A stretch of DNA of 64,000 nt. It comes from Pedobacter psychrophilus. Lineage in GTDB: Bacteria; Bacteroidota; Bacteroidia; Sphingobacteriales; Sphingobacteriaceae. A program made the position numbers and the translations under genes. Below the pieces are notes generated by a model that searched no databases, was not told the DNA's origin, and saw only the letters and a program-made list of their open reading frames with translations. This document shows, one piece after another, positions 36,561 to 45,848 of this stretch (its first letter is position 1; each line of letters opens with the position of its first letter). The stretch covers positions 620,001-684,000 of the forward strand of contig NZ_LWHJ01000011.1 of NCBI RefSeq assembly GCF_001652725.1, given 5' to 3'.

Positions 36561-37256
36561 ATGGATAAACATTATACTTATTTATTGATTAATGTTTTAA
36601 CCGTTTTTTTTCCTATTGTTTTATCTTTTGATAAAAAAGTAAGTTTTTTTAAAAAGTGGAAATTCATATTACCGGGATTAATTTTATCTGGTTTACTTTA
36701 CCTTCTTTGGGATTATCTGTTCACCATCAACCAAGTTTGGTCTTTTAATCCTGAATATATTTTAGGAATTAAATTTTTCGATCTTCCAATAGAGGAAATT
36801 ATTTTCTTTTTTACCGTTCCGTTTGCCTGTATATTTATTTACGAGTGTTTAGTTTGTTATTTTTCTATTAATATTCCAGAAAAAATTAGCAATTCTATTT
36901 CTTATCTGTTGATTTTAGCTTGTCTGGTTTTGGCTTTTGTTTACCACGATAGACTTTATAGTATGATCAACTTTAGTACATTAGCCATTATATTATTATT
37001 TACCCAGTTTAAAAAAATTAAGTTAGATATGGGTAAATTTTATTTGGCATATTTGGTTTCTCTAATCCCTTTTTATATTGTTAACGGTGTTTTAACGGCT
37101 ATTCCCGTAGTGATTTATAACAATAATGAAAACATGGGTTTTAGGATTGGGACTATACCTTTTGAAGATCATTTCTACTCCATGTCTTTAATATTATTAA
37201 ATCTTATTTTCTTCGAATATTTTAGGAATAAAAAGATAAATGCAACAGCTTCCTGA
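36561..37256 (+). CDS. Lycopene cyclase (CrtYcd-type, two-domain membrane protein)
   Basis: 231 residues with about seven membrane helices arranged as two lycopene_cyc repeats. Each repeat holds the acidic motif of the family: FFDLPIEEIIFFFTVPFACIFIYE in the first, and RIGTIPFEDHFYSMSLIL as the counterpart in the second. It cyclises the ends of lycopene to beta rings. This is the single-chain fusion form, as in Bacteroidetes, rather than separate CrtYc and CrtYd. Its last 17 bases overlap the next gene. Confidence 0.92.
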   Translation: MDKHYTYLLINVLTVFFPIVLSFDKKVSFFKKWKFILPGLILSGLLYLLWDYLFTINQVWSFNPEYILGIKFFDLPIEEIIFFFTVPFACIFIYECLVCYFSINIPEKISNSISYLLILACLVLAFVYHDRLYSMINFSTLAIILLFTQFKKIKLDMGKFYLAYLVSLIPFYIVNGVLTAIPVVIYNNNENMGFRIGTIPFEDHFYSMSLILLNLIFFEYFRNKKINATAS

Positions 37257-37476
37257 ATATTCTAAATCTCAACTCGCTCTGCGAAACGGACAAGATAAGC
37301 CTCAAATATGGGTAGCATATTTAGGTTTTATTTACGATGTAACTGAAAGCCGACTATGGCGAGATGGCAAACATTATGAGCATTGGGCAGGTCAGGATTT
37401 AACTGATGAATTAAGACATGCTCCCCATACCGAGAAAGTTTTCGAGAAGTTTGAAAAGATTGGAAAATTGATTTAA
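37240..37476 (+). CDS. Cytochrome b5-like haem/steroid-binding small protein
   Basis: 78 residues. The pattern WVAYLGFIYDVTESRLWRDGKHYEHWAGQDLTDELRHAPHTEKV matches the bacterial cytochrome-b5-like family, with two His (KHYEH and APH) as probable haem ligands. No signal or membrane helix, so cytoplasmic. It starts 17 bases inside the lycopene cyclase gene, in another frame, which indicates translational coupling. An electron-transfer role for a membrane carotenoid enzyme is inference. Confidence 0.85.
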   Translation: MQQLPEYSKSQLALRNGQDKPQIWVAYLGFIYDVTESRLWRDGKHYEHWAGQDLTDELRHAPHTEKVFEKFEKIGKLI

Positions 37477-37523
37477 CTTATGCTAAATCAATTCAAATTA
37501 CCTATCGAACAATTAAGAGAGTA

Positions 37524-38978
37524 CTAAAATTTATCTATCACTTTTATCATCATCCCATTTGTTACTGCATCATTTAAACTCATACCGTTTAAAATTGCAA
37601 TTTCATTTCTTTCTTTGGTATCATTAACCTTTCTAATATTTAATATTTGAGTTAAAGTGGTATTGCCTGTTGCGGTAATGATTTTAATCCTATTTGGTTT
37701 TTTGTTAATTTTTTGCTGATCCGTTAACACTTTAAAACCAGACATTGTATTTCTAAACTGGTTTTCATAACTACTGAAACTATTCAAATCTGTAACACCT
37801 ATAATATGATAAATATTAGTTCCATAAGCGATAAAATAAGATAATGTTCTTAAAGCTGGGGATTGCTGCTGTTGATTTGCGGGTTGGTCTGCAACAACTC
37901 TAATCATGGATAATCCATTGATGGTTTGTTGATCGTTTTGTACTACGGTTAATCCATATTTTTGAATGGTGCTACTTGCTGCCTCTTGTAAAGATTTGCC
38001 TGAGGCTAAACTTAAGGTCATAATTGCTTTCCCATCAGGTTGTGCCATTTGGAAAGATTGTGGGCTATTTTGAGTTTTCCAACCTGCAGGTATTGCAAAT
38101 TGAAACTTTAGTTCTGGGTGGTAAAAATTATTATTTTCTACAAAACCTTGTCTTGGATCTTCGCCATAAATTAAACCATCTATCATTTTTAGATAGCTAT
38201 TTCTAGCGATAATAGGATTTTGAAGTCCTTCTTTTTTTTGCCATTGTGTAGCTAATTTATCCACTGTTATCATCCTTTCCCCTGGGTTTGGGTGGGTAGA
38301 TAAAAAATCAGGTAAATCATTACCACTATCAGCCGAAATTCTTTCTAAGGTGCCAAAGAAATCTGCCATTTGGTGGGCATCATATTTAATTTTGCTAGAA
38401 TACTCAACGCCTAATTCATCAGCCTGTCTTTCTGCATCTCTACCAAATTTTAAAAATAACAAACCTAAACCTTGAGATGCTTCTTGACCATATTGAGCTA
38501 TTGTTGGAGATAATACCATTCCTGCTAATAATCCAATTTGACTTAAAGTAGATTTAGCTTGTTGGGTTACAGAATGTCTGGCTGTTACATGGCCTATCTC
38601 ATGACCTAAAACGCCTGCAAATTCTGCTTCGTTGTTAAAATGTGCCATAATACCTCGAGTAAAATAAACATAACCACCAGGTACTGCAAAGGCATTAACC
38701 ACTTCAGAATCCACAATCCTAAAATTATAAGTCAGATTTGGACGATGAGAGATAATAGCCATTTCTCTTCCCTTAGCATTTATAAATTTTTGAAGTTCTG
38801 GGTTTTCATATAAGCCGTATTGTGCAATTATCTGTGGGTCGGCTTCTTTTCCCATTTCAATTTCTTGTGCCTCTGAGGTAAATGCAAGTTGTTTTTTACC
38901 TGTTACTGGGTTAACTGCGCAACTATTAAATAAAGCAATGGTAAAGAATATGCTTAATGTAAGTAAGATATGTTTCAT
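37524..38978 (-). CDS. M48-family metalloprotease, probable lipoprotein
   Basis: 484 residues. N-terminus IALFNSCAVNPVTGKKQL resembles a lipoprotein signal with Cys at about residue 20. The zinc site is intact: HEIGHVTARH with the third ligand in ERQADELGVEYS. After the BepA/LoiP-like protease domain there is an extra C-terminal half of about 200 residues that ends in a LysM-like or LysM-derived segment (TTLTQILNIRKVNDT to NGMMIKVID). Probably a periplasmic protein involved in outer-membrane protein quality control and cell-wall contact. Confidence 0.92.
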   Translation of the reverse strand: MKHILLTLSIFFTIALFNSCAVNPVTGKKQLAFTSEAQEIEMGKEADPQIIAQYGLYENPELQKFINAKGREMAIISHRPNLTYNFRIVDSEVVNAFAVPGGYVYFTRGIMAHFNNEAEFAGVLGHEIGHVTARHSVTQQAKSTLSQIGLLAGMVLSPTIAQYGQEASQGLGLLFLKFGRDAERQADELGVEYSSKIKYDAHQMADFFGTLERISADSGNDLPDFLSTHPNPGERMITVDKLATQWQKKEGLQNPIIARNSYLKMIDGLIYGEDPRQGFVENNNFYHPELKFQFAIPAGWKTQNSPQSFQMAQPDGKAIMTLSLASGKSLQEAASSTIQKYGLTVVQNDQQTINGLSMIRVVADQPANQQQQSPALRTLSYFIAYGTNIYHIIGVTDLNSFSSYENQFRNTMSGFKVLTDQQKINKKPNRIKIITATGNTTLTQILNIRKVNDTKERNEIAILNGMSLNDAVTNGMMIKVIDKF

Positions 38979-39033
38979 ATTTTGGGTTTTTTATCATTTG
39001 CGTTAAACAAACTTGATGCCTCATTAAATTTAG

Positions 39034-39070
39034 AACATAAAAAAACCGACTTGTGTTACAAATCGGTTTT
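39034..39070 (-). terminator. Terminator of the bacilliredoxin gene
   Basis: AAAACCGA pairs with TCGGTTTT, with a further partial inner stem (ACTTGT/ACAAAT). On the minus strand the stem is followed by a run of seven T. Confidence 0.75.
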
Positions 39071-39090
39071 AGATATTTTAAAATTTAATC

Positions 39091-39501
39091 TTAGCAATAT
39101 TCTTCAAAAGCACCAATTAAATTATCAGCTATCATTTGTGCAGGGCGACCTTCAATTTGGTGACGCTCAATAATGTGTACCAATTTACCATCTTTAAATA
39201 AAGCCATTGAAGGAGAAGACGGAGGGTAAGGCAACATTTGATTTCTTGCAGCATCAACAGCATCTTTTTCCATACCCGCAAAAACAGTAACTAATTTTGT
39301 TGGTTTTTTGCCATTTAAAGCTGCAATCTTTGCGGCTGGACGAGCGTTTGCTGCAGCACAACCACAAACAGAATTTACTACCACAAATGTAGTTCCTTCA
39401 CTTTCAATTGCTTTTATTACATCATCAGCATTCTTTAAATCTTCAAAACCAGCGTTAGTTAAATCACTACGCATTGGGGCAACTAAATATTCTGGATACA
39501 T
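39091..39501 (-). CDS. BrxA/BrxB-family bacilliredoxin (YphP/YqiW type)
   Basis: 136 residues with the family opening PLVAPMRSDLTNAGFE-like (here YLVAPMRSDLTNAGFEDL) and the active-site VNSVCGCAAANARPA, where CGC replaces the CxxC of thioredoxins. In Firmicutes these remove bacillithiol from oxidised proteins. Bacteroidetes of this type also carry the family. The end, LIGAFEEYC, has the terminal Cys. Single gene with its own good promoter and terminator. Confidence 0.95.
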   Translation of the reverse strand: MYPEYLVAPMRSDLTNAGFEDLKNADDVIKAIESEGTTFVVVNSVCGCAAANARPAAKIAALNGKKPTKLVTVFAGMEKDAVDAARNQMLPYPPSSPSMALFKDGKLVHIIERHQIEGRPAQMIADNLIGAFEEYC

Positions 39502-39536
39502 ATCTTTATCTTTATAATTTACATTTTATTCTACTA

Positions 39537-39567
39537 CAAAAGTAAACTTTAAACAATGGTTAGGCAA
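39537..39567 (-). promoter_or_regulatory. Bacteroidetes-type promoter for the bacilliredoxin gene
   Basis: On the minus strand TTG (39567-39565), 20 bases, then TACTTTTG (39544-39537). It lies 36 bases upstream of the ATG. Confidence 0.7.
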
Positions 39568-39753
39568 TTGAAGTTATCAAACAGATGTCATAAATATTTT
39601 CAGAAATCTAAATTTTATAGCATATTGACAACTCGTTATTTAATATTGTAAACATTTTGATAGATTTCTATTTTATAAAATATTAAATATGATGACTCGT
39701 TTTATTTTTGCAAAATTGCACTTAAATATAATTTTAATATATCCCGAAATAAC

Positions 39754-41379
39754 ATGTTAATAAATAGAAGTAAAATATTTTTAATAGCCCTTGCTTTTCT
39801 TACCAGCCCGTTTTTTGTTAATGCTCAAAATCTCACCTACAAAATTAATTGGCAAAATTTAGACCTAAGTAGTGATACCACTTTCGGTATTAGTACAGAA
39901 AAAGCTTATCAAGAACTTTTAAAGAATAAAAAAGGTGTTGATGTTATTGTTGCCGTTATTGATGGCGGTGTAGATATTTCTCACGAAGATTTGAAAAGCG
40001 TAATTTATAAAAATCCAAAAGAAAAACTAGACGGTAAAGACGAAGATAAAAATGGTTATGTAGATGATATCAATGGATGGAATTTTTTAGGTGGACCAAA
40101 TGGTGATGTGGAATTTGAAACCTTAGAATTAGTAAGAGAGATTAGAAGATTAGATGCCAAATTTGGTAATAAAAGTGTTGATGCTCTTTCTAAAGATGAA
40201 GAAGCAGAATATCTTAAATATAAAGATATGAAAGCAGAGCTAACCCAAAAATTAACTGAAGCCAAGAATAACCTTAACGGTATTTATGGTTTTAAAACCG
40301 TTTTGGAAAGTGTGGTTAAAAAAATTGGGAAAGAGAACCCTACATTAGCTGATTTTGAATCTTTTAATGCAACCGAACCTGGCGAAGCACAAATAAAAAA
40401 AGTGATGGTAAACGTGATGAAAGAAGAAGCTGATTTTATCACCTTTAAAAAGGAACAAATTGATGGTGCCTTTGATCATTTTAAAGAACAAGCAGAGTAT
40501 AATTATAACATGGATTATAATCCAAGAAATATTGTTGGGGACGATGAAAATAATCCTACCCAAAAAATATATGGAAATAATGATGCTAAGGGGCCAGATG
40601 CTTTACATGGTTCTCACGTGGCAGGTATTATAGGTGCAATAAGAACTAACAATTTTGGGATTAAAGGCGTATCAAATCATGCTATTATTTTACCTGTTAG
40701 GGCGGTACCTAATGGAGATGAGAGAGATAAAGATGTTGCTAACGCGATTAGATACGCTGTTGATAATGGAGCAAAAGTCATTAATATGAGTTTTGGTAAA
40801 GGATATTCTCCAAATAAAGATGTTGTTGATGATGCTGTTAAATATGCCATTTCTAAAGATGTTCTATTAATACATGCGGCAGGAAATGACAATATGAATT
40901 TAGATTTAGATAATAGCAAGAATTTCCCAAATAGATTATATGCTGATCAATCAGGTACTGCGGCCCCTAGTTGGATTGAGGTTGGCGCATCAGGTCCGGT
41001 TGATGACAACTCTTTAAAAGCTACGTTTTCTAATTATGGAAAAACTACCGTAGATGTATTTGCTCCAGGTGTTCGAATTAATTCTACCACTCCTAATTCT
41101 ACTTACACAGAAGAAGATGGTACAAGTATGGCATCGCCTGTGGTTGCAGGTTTGGCAGCTTTAATTAGAAGTTACTATCCAAAATTAACTGCAATACAAG
41201 TAAAAAATGTCATTATGGAATCTGTTGTAAAAATTAATCACAATGTAGATTTAATGGTTGGTAAAAAAGAAAAAACTGTACCATTCACAGATTTATGTAT
41301 ATCTGGCGGCATTGTAAATACTTATAATGCTTTAAAACTGGCGGAAGGAATGTCAAACGCTACTTCAGCAATAAAATAA
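39754..41379 (+). CDS. Secreted subtilisin-like S8 serine peptidase
   Basis: 541 residues with a signal peptide (IFLIALAFLTSPFFVNA). The catalytic triad is present: Asp in VIVAVIDGGVDISHEDL, His in ALHGSHVAGIIGA, Ser in EDGTSMASPVVAGLAA. About 200 mostly helical, charged residues separate the Asp and His blocks, far more than in subtilisin; this insertion is a known trait of a Bacteroidetes S8 subgroup. No T9SS sorting domain is visible at the C-terminus. Probably periplasmic or surface-located. TATTTTTG at 39703-39710 is a possible -7 box. Confidence 0.95.
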   Translation: MLINRSKIFLIALAFLTSPFFVNAQNLTYKINWQNLDLSSDTTFGISTEKAYQELLKNKKGVDVIVAVIDGGVDISHEDLKSVIYKNPKEKLDGKDEDKNGYVDDINGWNFLGGPNGDVEFETLELVREIRRLDAKFGNKSVDALSKDEEAEYLKYKDMKAELTQKLTEAKNNLNGIYGFKTVLESVVKKIGKENPTLADFESFNATEPGEAQIKKVMVNVMKEEADFITFKKEQIDGAFDHFKEQAEYNYNMDYNPRNIVGDDENNPTQKIYGNNDAKGPDALHGSHVAGIIGAIRTNNFGIKGVSNHAIILPVRAVPNGDERDKDVANAIRYAVDNGAKVINMSFGKGYSPNKDVVDDAVKYAISKDVLLIHAAGNDNMNLDLDNSKNFPNRLYADQSGTAAPSWIEVGASGPVDDNSLKATFSNYGKTTVDVFAPGVRINSTTPNSTYTEEDGTSMASPVVAGLAALIRSYYPKLTAIQVKNVIMESVVKINHNVDLMVGKKEKTVPFTDLCISGGIVNTYNALKLAEGMSNATSAIK

Positions 41380-41417
41380 TGGCATAAATATGGTTTATGA
41401 ATTTAAAATCATAAGTC

Positions 41418-41540
41418 ATGAGCAAAACAAAAACTAAAGAAAAAAAGAAAGAAGACCCTTGTTGGAAAGATTACCACCAAGTGGGTACAAAAAAGAAAGA
41501 GGGTAAAACGGTACCGAACTGTGTACCAAAAGATAAGTAA
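41418..41540 (+). CDS. Very small Lys-rich protein with CW...PNC motif
   Basis: 40 residues: a Lys-rich N-terminus (MSKTKTKEKKKED), then PCWKDYHQVGTKKKEGKTVPNCVPK. The P-C-W-K-x-Y-x-Q-x-G-x-K-K-K-x-G-K-x-V-P-N-C-V-P pattern occurs in small proteins of many bacteria and phages, as far as I remember, so I consider it a real gene despite its length. The two Cys could bind a metal or form a disulfide; it may bind nucleic acid. It lies 38 bases after the peptidase gene and just before a terminator. Function unknown. Confidence 0.7.
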   Translation: MSKTKTKEKKKEDPCWKDYHQVGTKKKEGKTVPNCVPKDK

Positions 41541-41542
41541 TA

Positions 41543-41575
41543 AAAAAATGTTAATTAGGTTTAACATTTTTTTTT
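41543..41575 (+). terminator. Terminator after the small Lys-rich protein gene
   Basis: AAAAATGTTAA pairs with TTAACATTTTT around a short loop and is followed by a long T run. The stem starts 3 bases after the stop codon. Confidence 0.75.
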
Positions 41576-41635
41576 ATGTCTATTTAATAGCAATTTATAA
41601 TTTAAAGTTAAAGGCTATCTAGATGTTAAACCAAA

Positions 41636-43276
41636 CTATAGACCAGTTAACTCCTTTTTGAAAAAACGTTTTTTAGCTACAATTTTTTTAATTCCTTTAC
41701 CTAAAGAGTCCTCGGCCATTTCAATAATAATTTTGTCTAATTGTTTTAACTCTTTCTCAATATGTTGCAGAACTTCACTTCCAGAGTGATCTTCTTTTAA
41801 GATATCGGTAAGACCAATTAAATTTGCCAAAGGACGACGCATAAGATGTGATTGCTTCCACGCAACACTTTGTATCAATTTAACATGATTTTCTATTTCT
41901 TTATATGCCTTTTTAAGGCTCATTTCTGCTTTTTTTCTCTTTGTGATATCTTCAAATTGACTCACGAAATAAATAGCACTTCCCTTTTTATTGGTTACTG
42001 CTGCAGTGTTTACAGATATCCATACAATCGAATTATCTTTGCACTTGTAACGCCTTTCAATTATTCCAGTTTTACTGGGTATTTTCAGGGGATTAACTTC
42101 TAACTCAGAATAAGTCATTCTGTTATCTCCATAAATATTTTCAAATGACATTGTAAGTAATTCATGCTCTTTATAACCCATCATATCACAAAGGCTTCTG
42201 TTCACTTGAAACCATTTTCCTTTTAAGGTTACTAAAGCAATACCTATTGCAGAATGCTCAAAAGCACCTTTGAATTTCGCTTCAGTCTCCCGATATTTTG
42301 CTAATAGAGAACTTAATTTTTCTGACCGTTGCTTTACCTTAAGTTCAAGCTTTTCATTCATAAAAATCACTTCTTTTTCAGCATCTCTTCGTCCTTTGTC
42401 TAGACTATTCATCCATTTTGCCATTTGCCAAACCATCACAAATCCAGCGCTGATAAAACAAATAATTAACATGCTAACTCCACCATAAAAAGAATAAAAT
42501 TCAAGATACTTTCCAATCCGATATAATATCCCAAAAAATAGGATGATGTAAACAACATTATTTAGTAGCCTAGTTGCCATGATATTCCCAACTTTTTTAC
42601 CAAAAAACAATTTATTTATACCGATTGTGGGCTTTATCCATGATGCTGCAAGTGATGTAAAAAGGAATAAAAAAGCACTATTTGTAGCTAATGAGCCGAT
42701 ATAATTGGTATTATAGAGCGATGACAGACCAAATAAATATCCAATTAATGTAATGGAGGATGTAGCTGTAATTACATTTAATAAAAATTGAGAAATGATA
42801 TGGATAAAGTTTGATTTAAAAGTAAATCCTGCAAATGATAAGCAAAATAAAAGAAAACATATGGATGTTACTGGAGACATGCGACCAGGATATGATAAAT
42901 GTTCATTAGGAGTTATGTTATCATAAACAAATAACTGATCTATACCTGCATTAAACTGAAATATTGTTTGAGTTAAGGATGTGAGAGAAATCAAAAAAAT
43001 AAATGAATATAAAAAAACAGATATTAAGCGACCATTTTTTATTTGAAATTGTGTGAGTAGTAAGGAAAATCCTAATAAGATAAATAATATAGCGGTATTA
43101 AATTTCATGGAAACAAAATTTAGTACCTCTGTATGTAAAACAGGAGTTTTAAGCACCCAACAAATGAGTACATAAGTGCCGATTAAAATAGATATAGAAC
43201 CTATTATGGATATAGATTTTAATTTAACAGTTAATGTGGTGCTGCTATAGGTAACAGGATTGGCCGAGCTATTCAT
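41636..43276 (-). CDS. Membrane PAS-domain sensor ending at a histidine-kinase H-box
   Basis: 546 residues. The N-terminal half has about eight membrane helices in a MASE-like arrangement. A coiled coil (EKEVIFMNEKLELKVKQRSEKL) leads to a PAS/PAC pair (FEHSAIGIALVTLKGKWFQVNRSLCDMMGYKEHEL, then YFVSQFEDITKRK) and a DHp-like helix with QSHLMRRPLANLIGLTDIL, which matches an H-box. The protein then stops after about 60 residues. No N, G1 or G2 boxes of the ATPase domain follow, and none is encoded next to it. It may be phosphorylated by, or dimerise with, another kinase, or signal without phosphorylation. Confidence 0.82.
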   Translation of the reverse strand: MNSSANPVTYSSTTLTVKLKSISIIGSISILIGTYVLICWVLKTPVLHTEVLNFVSMKFNTAILFILLGFSLLLTQFQIKNGRLISVFLYSFIFLISLTSLTQTIFQFNAGIDQLFVYDNITPNEHLSYPGRMSPVTSICFLLFCLSFAGFTFKSNFIHIISQFLLNVITATSSITLIGYLFGLSSLYNTNYIGSLATNSAFLFLFTSLAASWIKPTIGINKLFFGKKVGNIMATRLLNNVVYIILFFGILYRIGKYLEFYSFYGGVSMLIICFISAGFVMVWQMAKWMNSLDKGRRDAEKEVIFMNEKLELKVKQRSEKLSSLLAKYRETEAKFKGAFEHSAIGIALVTLKGKWFQVNRSLCDMMGYKEHELLTMSFENIYGDNRMTYSELEVNPLKIPSKTGIIERRYKCKDNSIVWISVNTAAVTNKKGSAIYFVSQFEDITKRKKAEMSLKKAYKEIENHVKLIQSVAWKQSHLMRRPLANLIGLTDILKEDHSGSEVLQHIEKELKQLDKIIIEMAEDSLGKGIKKIVAKKRFFKKELTGL

Positions 43277-43647
43277 CTTTTTAAAAATTAGAGTTTTATA
43301 AATAATCTATTTTAATAGATGTTATGGTCTTAAATCATAACTCACATAATCAATATTGGAAGCACTAAAAAATTAAAAGCAAAGCATAAATGGTTATCAA
43401 GACTTATCTAATGTAGTCAAAAAAATGTTTTGAAAGTAAAAAATTATAATCTATAATTAGGAGAGAGTTTAAGTAACATAATTAAGTTGTAGCAAAGAAC
43501 AATGGTTTGAAAATTCTAATGCTATGAAATTAATCTATTTATTAACCAATAATAATAAATTATCAGTCTGATTTATATTACTACAAATCAGAAATTTAAA
43601 AAATTATAGAAGTCTCAAAGCTCAGATTATCAAAATTTAGGCAACTT
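43277..43647. other. 371-bp non-coding gap
   Basis: Between the start of the PAS sensor gene and the stop of bcp. AT-rich, no credible frame, no clean promoter match on the minus strand and no strong hairpin. I see nothing specific in it. Confidence 0.5.
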
Positions 43648-44109
43648 TTAATTTAAAGCATCCAACACTTGTTGAGAAGAATTTTGAGTGTCAACCTTCT
43701 CAATAATTGCCTCAATCTTACCCTCCTCATTAATGATAAAAGTTTTACGGGCGGTTCCCATATATTTTTTACCATACATGTTTTTCTCTACCCAAACGCC
43801 GTATTTTTCTACAATCTCCTTTTCGGTATCAGCAATTAAAGTAAAAGGCAATTCAAATTTGGTTTCAAATTTTTTATGAGATTTTTCGTCGTCAGTGCTA
43901 ACGCCAACCATTTCAAATCCTTTACCTATCAAAAACTGATAATTATCCCTAAAGTTACAAGCCTCGGCATTACAACCTGGCGTATTATCTTTAGGATAAA
44001 AATATAGAACTACTTTTTTGCCTTTAAAATCGCTTAAAGAAACACTTTCTCCGTTTTGGTTCTTAGCTGAAAATTGTGGAGCTAAATCTCCCTTGCTTAA
44101 TTCAGTCAT
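43648..44109 (-). CDS. bcp: Thiol peroxidase of the Bcp/PrxQ family
   Basis: 153 residues. Reduces hydroperoxides with electrons from thioredoxin. The active site reads YPKDNTPGCNAEACNFRD: the peroxidatic Cys in PGC and the resolving Cys five residues on, in the usual Bcp spacing. The rest (GKGFEMVGVSTDDEKSHKKFETKFELPFTLIADTEKEIVEKYGVW) is standard. Its start is 3 bases after the stop of the M23 peptidase gene, so it is the last gene of a FAH-M23-bcp run. Confidence 0.97.
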   Translation of the reverse strand: MTELSKGDLAPQFSAKNQNGESVSLSDFKGKKVVLYFYPKDNTPGCNAEACNFRDNYQFLIGKGFEMVGVSTDDEKSHKKFETKFELPFTLIADTEKEIVEKYGVWVEKNMYGKKYMGTARKTFIINEEGKIEAIIEKVDTQNSSQQVLDALN

Positions 44110-44112
44110 ATC

Positions 44113-45828
44113 TTATCTAATGAAACTAATTGAATATAAATTTTTATTGTCTTTATTATCGCTAACAAGCAAACTAAAAGTATGTTTACCAGACTTTAGG
44201 TTTTTATCCAAATCATGCCATAATCTTCCTGTTTTAAAATCATATTCCATTAAAACCCATTCACCATCAATATAACCATTAAAACTTTTAATACCAGATA
44301 GGTTATCTCCAATTCTCACAACAATTTGATTTTGCGTAGAGAGATTTACACCCTCTCTAACATTTACAGGTGTAATCGTAGGTGCAATACTATCATAACG
44401 AAGATAAAAATCACCTAAAACTTTTGGGTTTGCAGTAACATAACCGTCTTTAAATTCTCCACCTTGATAACCATAAACAGTATTAAAAATTACTAATTTA
44501 TCTAGGTTTTTAAGAGCGCTATCTGGTTTGATAGACAATTCATAAACATCATGAACAGGTGTATATTTATTATGGATTTTATAGATTTTAGAAACTGAAT
44601 AACTCGTTTTTGCGCTTTCGCTGAATAAAAAGTTTAAATCGTTATAAAGAATTCCTTTTGGGAAACTCAATCTTAGCTCATCATTTTTAAAAGTATTATC
44701 CTCGGCACAAAACATTTTTATTCCGTTTTGTTTAGATGAATTTTTAAGAGCCAAACTTGGATTATTCTTCAATTTGAAAGATAAAGTTGTGATGTTTCCA
44801 GCAATATCCTTTAGAATATAATCTACTGTATGCAATTCATTATCAATTAATTTTATAAATCCATCATCTACCAGTGTATTATAAAATTTAACTTTTGGAT
44901 TTTGAGATGCAAAACCTTTTTGAACTGTAATTCCCGATTTCAATTTGTAAGCATAATCAATATATGCATTAACGGCTCTTGTATTATCAAATGAAAATTT
45001 GCTGATTGCTGTCTGATAAATAATGCTATCATCTAACTTAATGGTGATAGAAAAAAGCCCGTTTTTATTTGATGCACCATCAAACTGATCATAAGTAGAT
45101 ATGCCTAAACCAATCTGCCCGTTTACAGAAATGGTTGCATTTTTACCTAGATTATAATTTCCATTTCCTCCATAAATAGTGAATGCTTGCTTAGGCGTTA
45201 AATCATCAAATGGTTTATCCTCAGTTTGGTAGAGATAAAGACTGCTAATGTGAGGTGCTATATGATCTGGAATTTCGATCCCCAAAGAAAGCGGATTAAT
45301 TGTTTCTTCTGTTTTGGTATTGCGAAGTTCGAAATGTAAATGTGGACCAGCAGAACCACCAGTATTTCCAGACCAAGCTATTACGTCGCCTTTTCTCACA
45401 GGGATTTCTATCGGCGTAAGCATTAAATCCTGAGTAAAAGAATGCTCTCTATATTGATTGTTTTTTACCACTTGGGCAATCAGTGGATTAAACTTCTTTA
45501 AGTGTCCGTAAACACTCGTCAATCCGTTTGGATGATTGATATAAAGTGCATTTCCAAAACCACCAATTTGCACCCTTGTTCTAGAAATATATCCATCAGC
45601 AACGGCGTAAACTGGGTATCCCTCTCTTTGGTTAGTTTTAATATCAATACCAGAATGAAAATGATTGGGCCTAATTTCACCAAAACTCCCTGCTAAATAA
45701 AGTTTAATATCTAAAGGATTTATAAAATAATCTTTAGAAATAGCAGGAACAGAATTTATTTGAGCTATTAAATTTTTATGGATTAATAAAATGGAAAATA
45801 AGAAGAGTGTTTTTTTTAGAAGATTCAT
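44113..45828 (-). CDS. M23-family (LytM-like) peptidase with C-terminal extension
   Basis: 571 residues with a signal peptide (LLKKTLFLFSILLIHKNLIA). The metallopeptidase domain is near the N-terminus: NHFHSGIDIKTNQREG with the first His-Asp pair, and AGPHLHFELRN with HLH. About 380 further residues are beta-rich, with YDSIAPTITPVNVREG and IGDNLSGIKSFNGYIDGEW near the end, and look like Ig-like modules. Probably periplasmic, cutting or binding peptidoglycan cross-links. Middle gene of the FAH-M23-bcp run. Confidence 0.93.
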   Translation of the reverse strand: MNLLKKTLFLFSILLIHKNLIAQINSVPAISKDYFINPLDIKLYLAGSFGEIRPNHFHSGIDIKTNQREGYPVYAVADGYISRTRVQIGGFGNALYINHPNGLTSVYGHLKKFNPLIAQVVKNNQYREHSFTQDLMLTPIEIPVRKGDVIAWSGNTGGSAGPHLHFELRNTKTEETINPLSLGIEIPDHIAPHISSLYLYQTEDKPFDDLTPKQAFTIYGGNGNYNLGKNATISVNGQIGLGISTYDQFDGASNKNGLFSITIKLDDSIIYQTAISKFSFDNTRAVNAYIDYAYKLKSGITVQKGFASQNPKVKFYNTLVDDGFIKLIDNELHTVDYILKDIAGNITTLSFKLKNNPSLALKNSSKQNGIKMFCAEDNTFKNDELRLSFPKGILYNDLNFLFSESAKTSYSVSKIYKIHNKYTPVHDVYELSIKPDSALKNLDKLVIFNTVYGYQGGEFKDGYVTANPKVLGDFYLRYDSIAPTITPVNVREGVNLSTQNQIVVRIGDNLSGIKSFNGYIDGEWVLMEYDFKTGRLWHDLDKNLKSGKHTFSLLVSDNKDNKNLYSISFIR

Positions 45829-45848
45829 GGTAAACTTTTGTAAACTAT

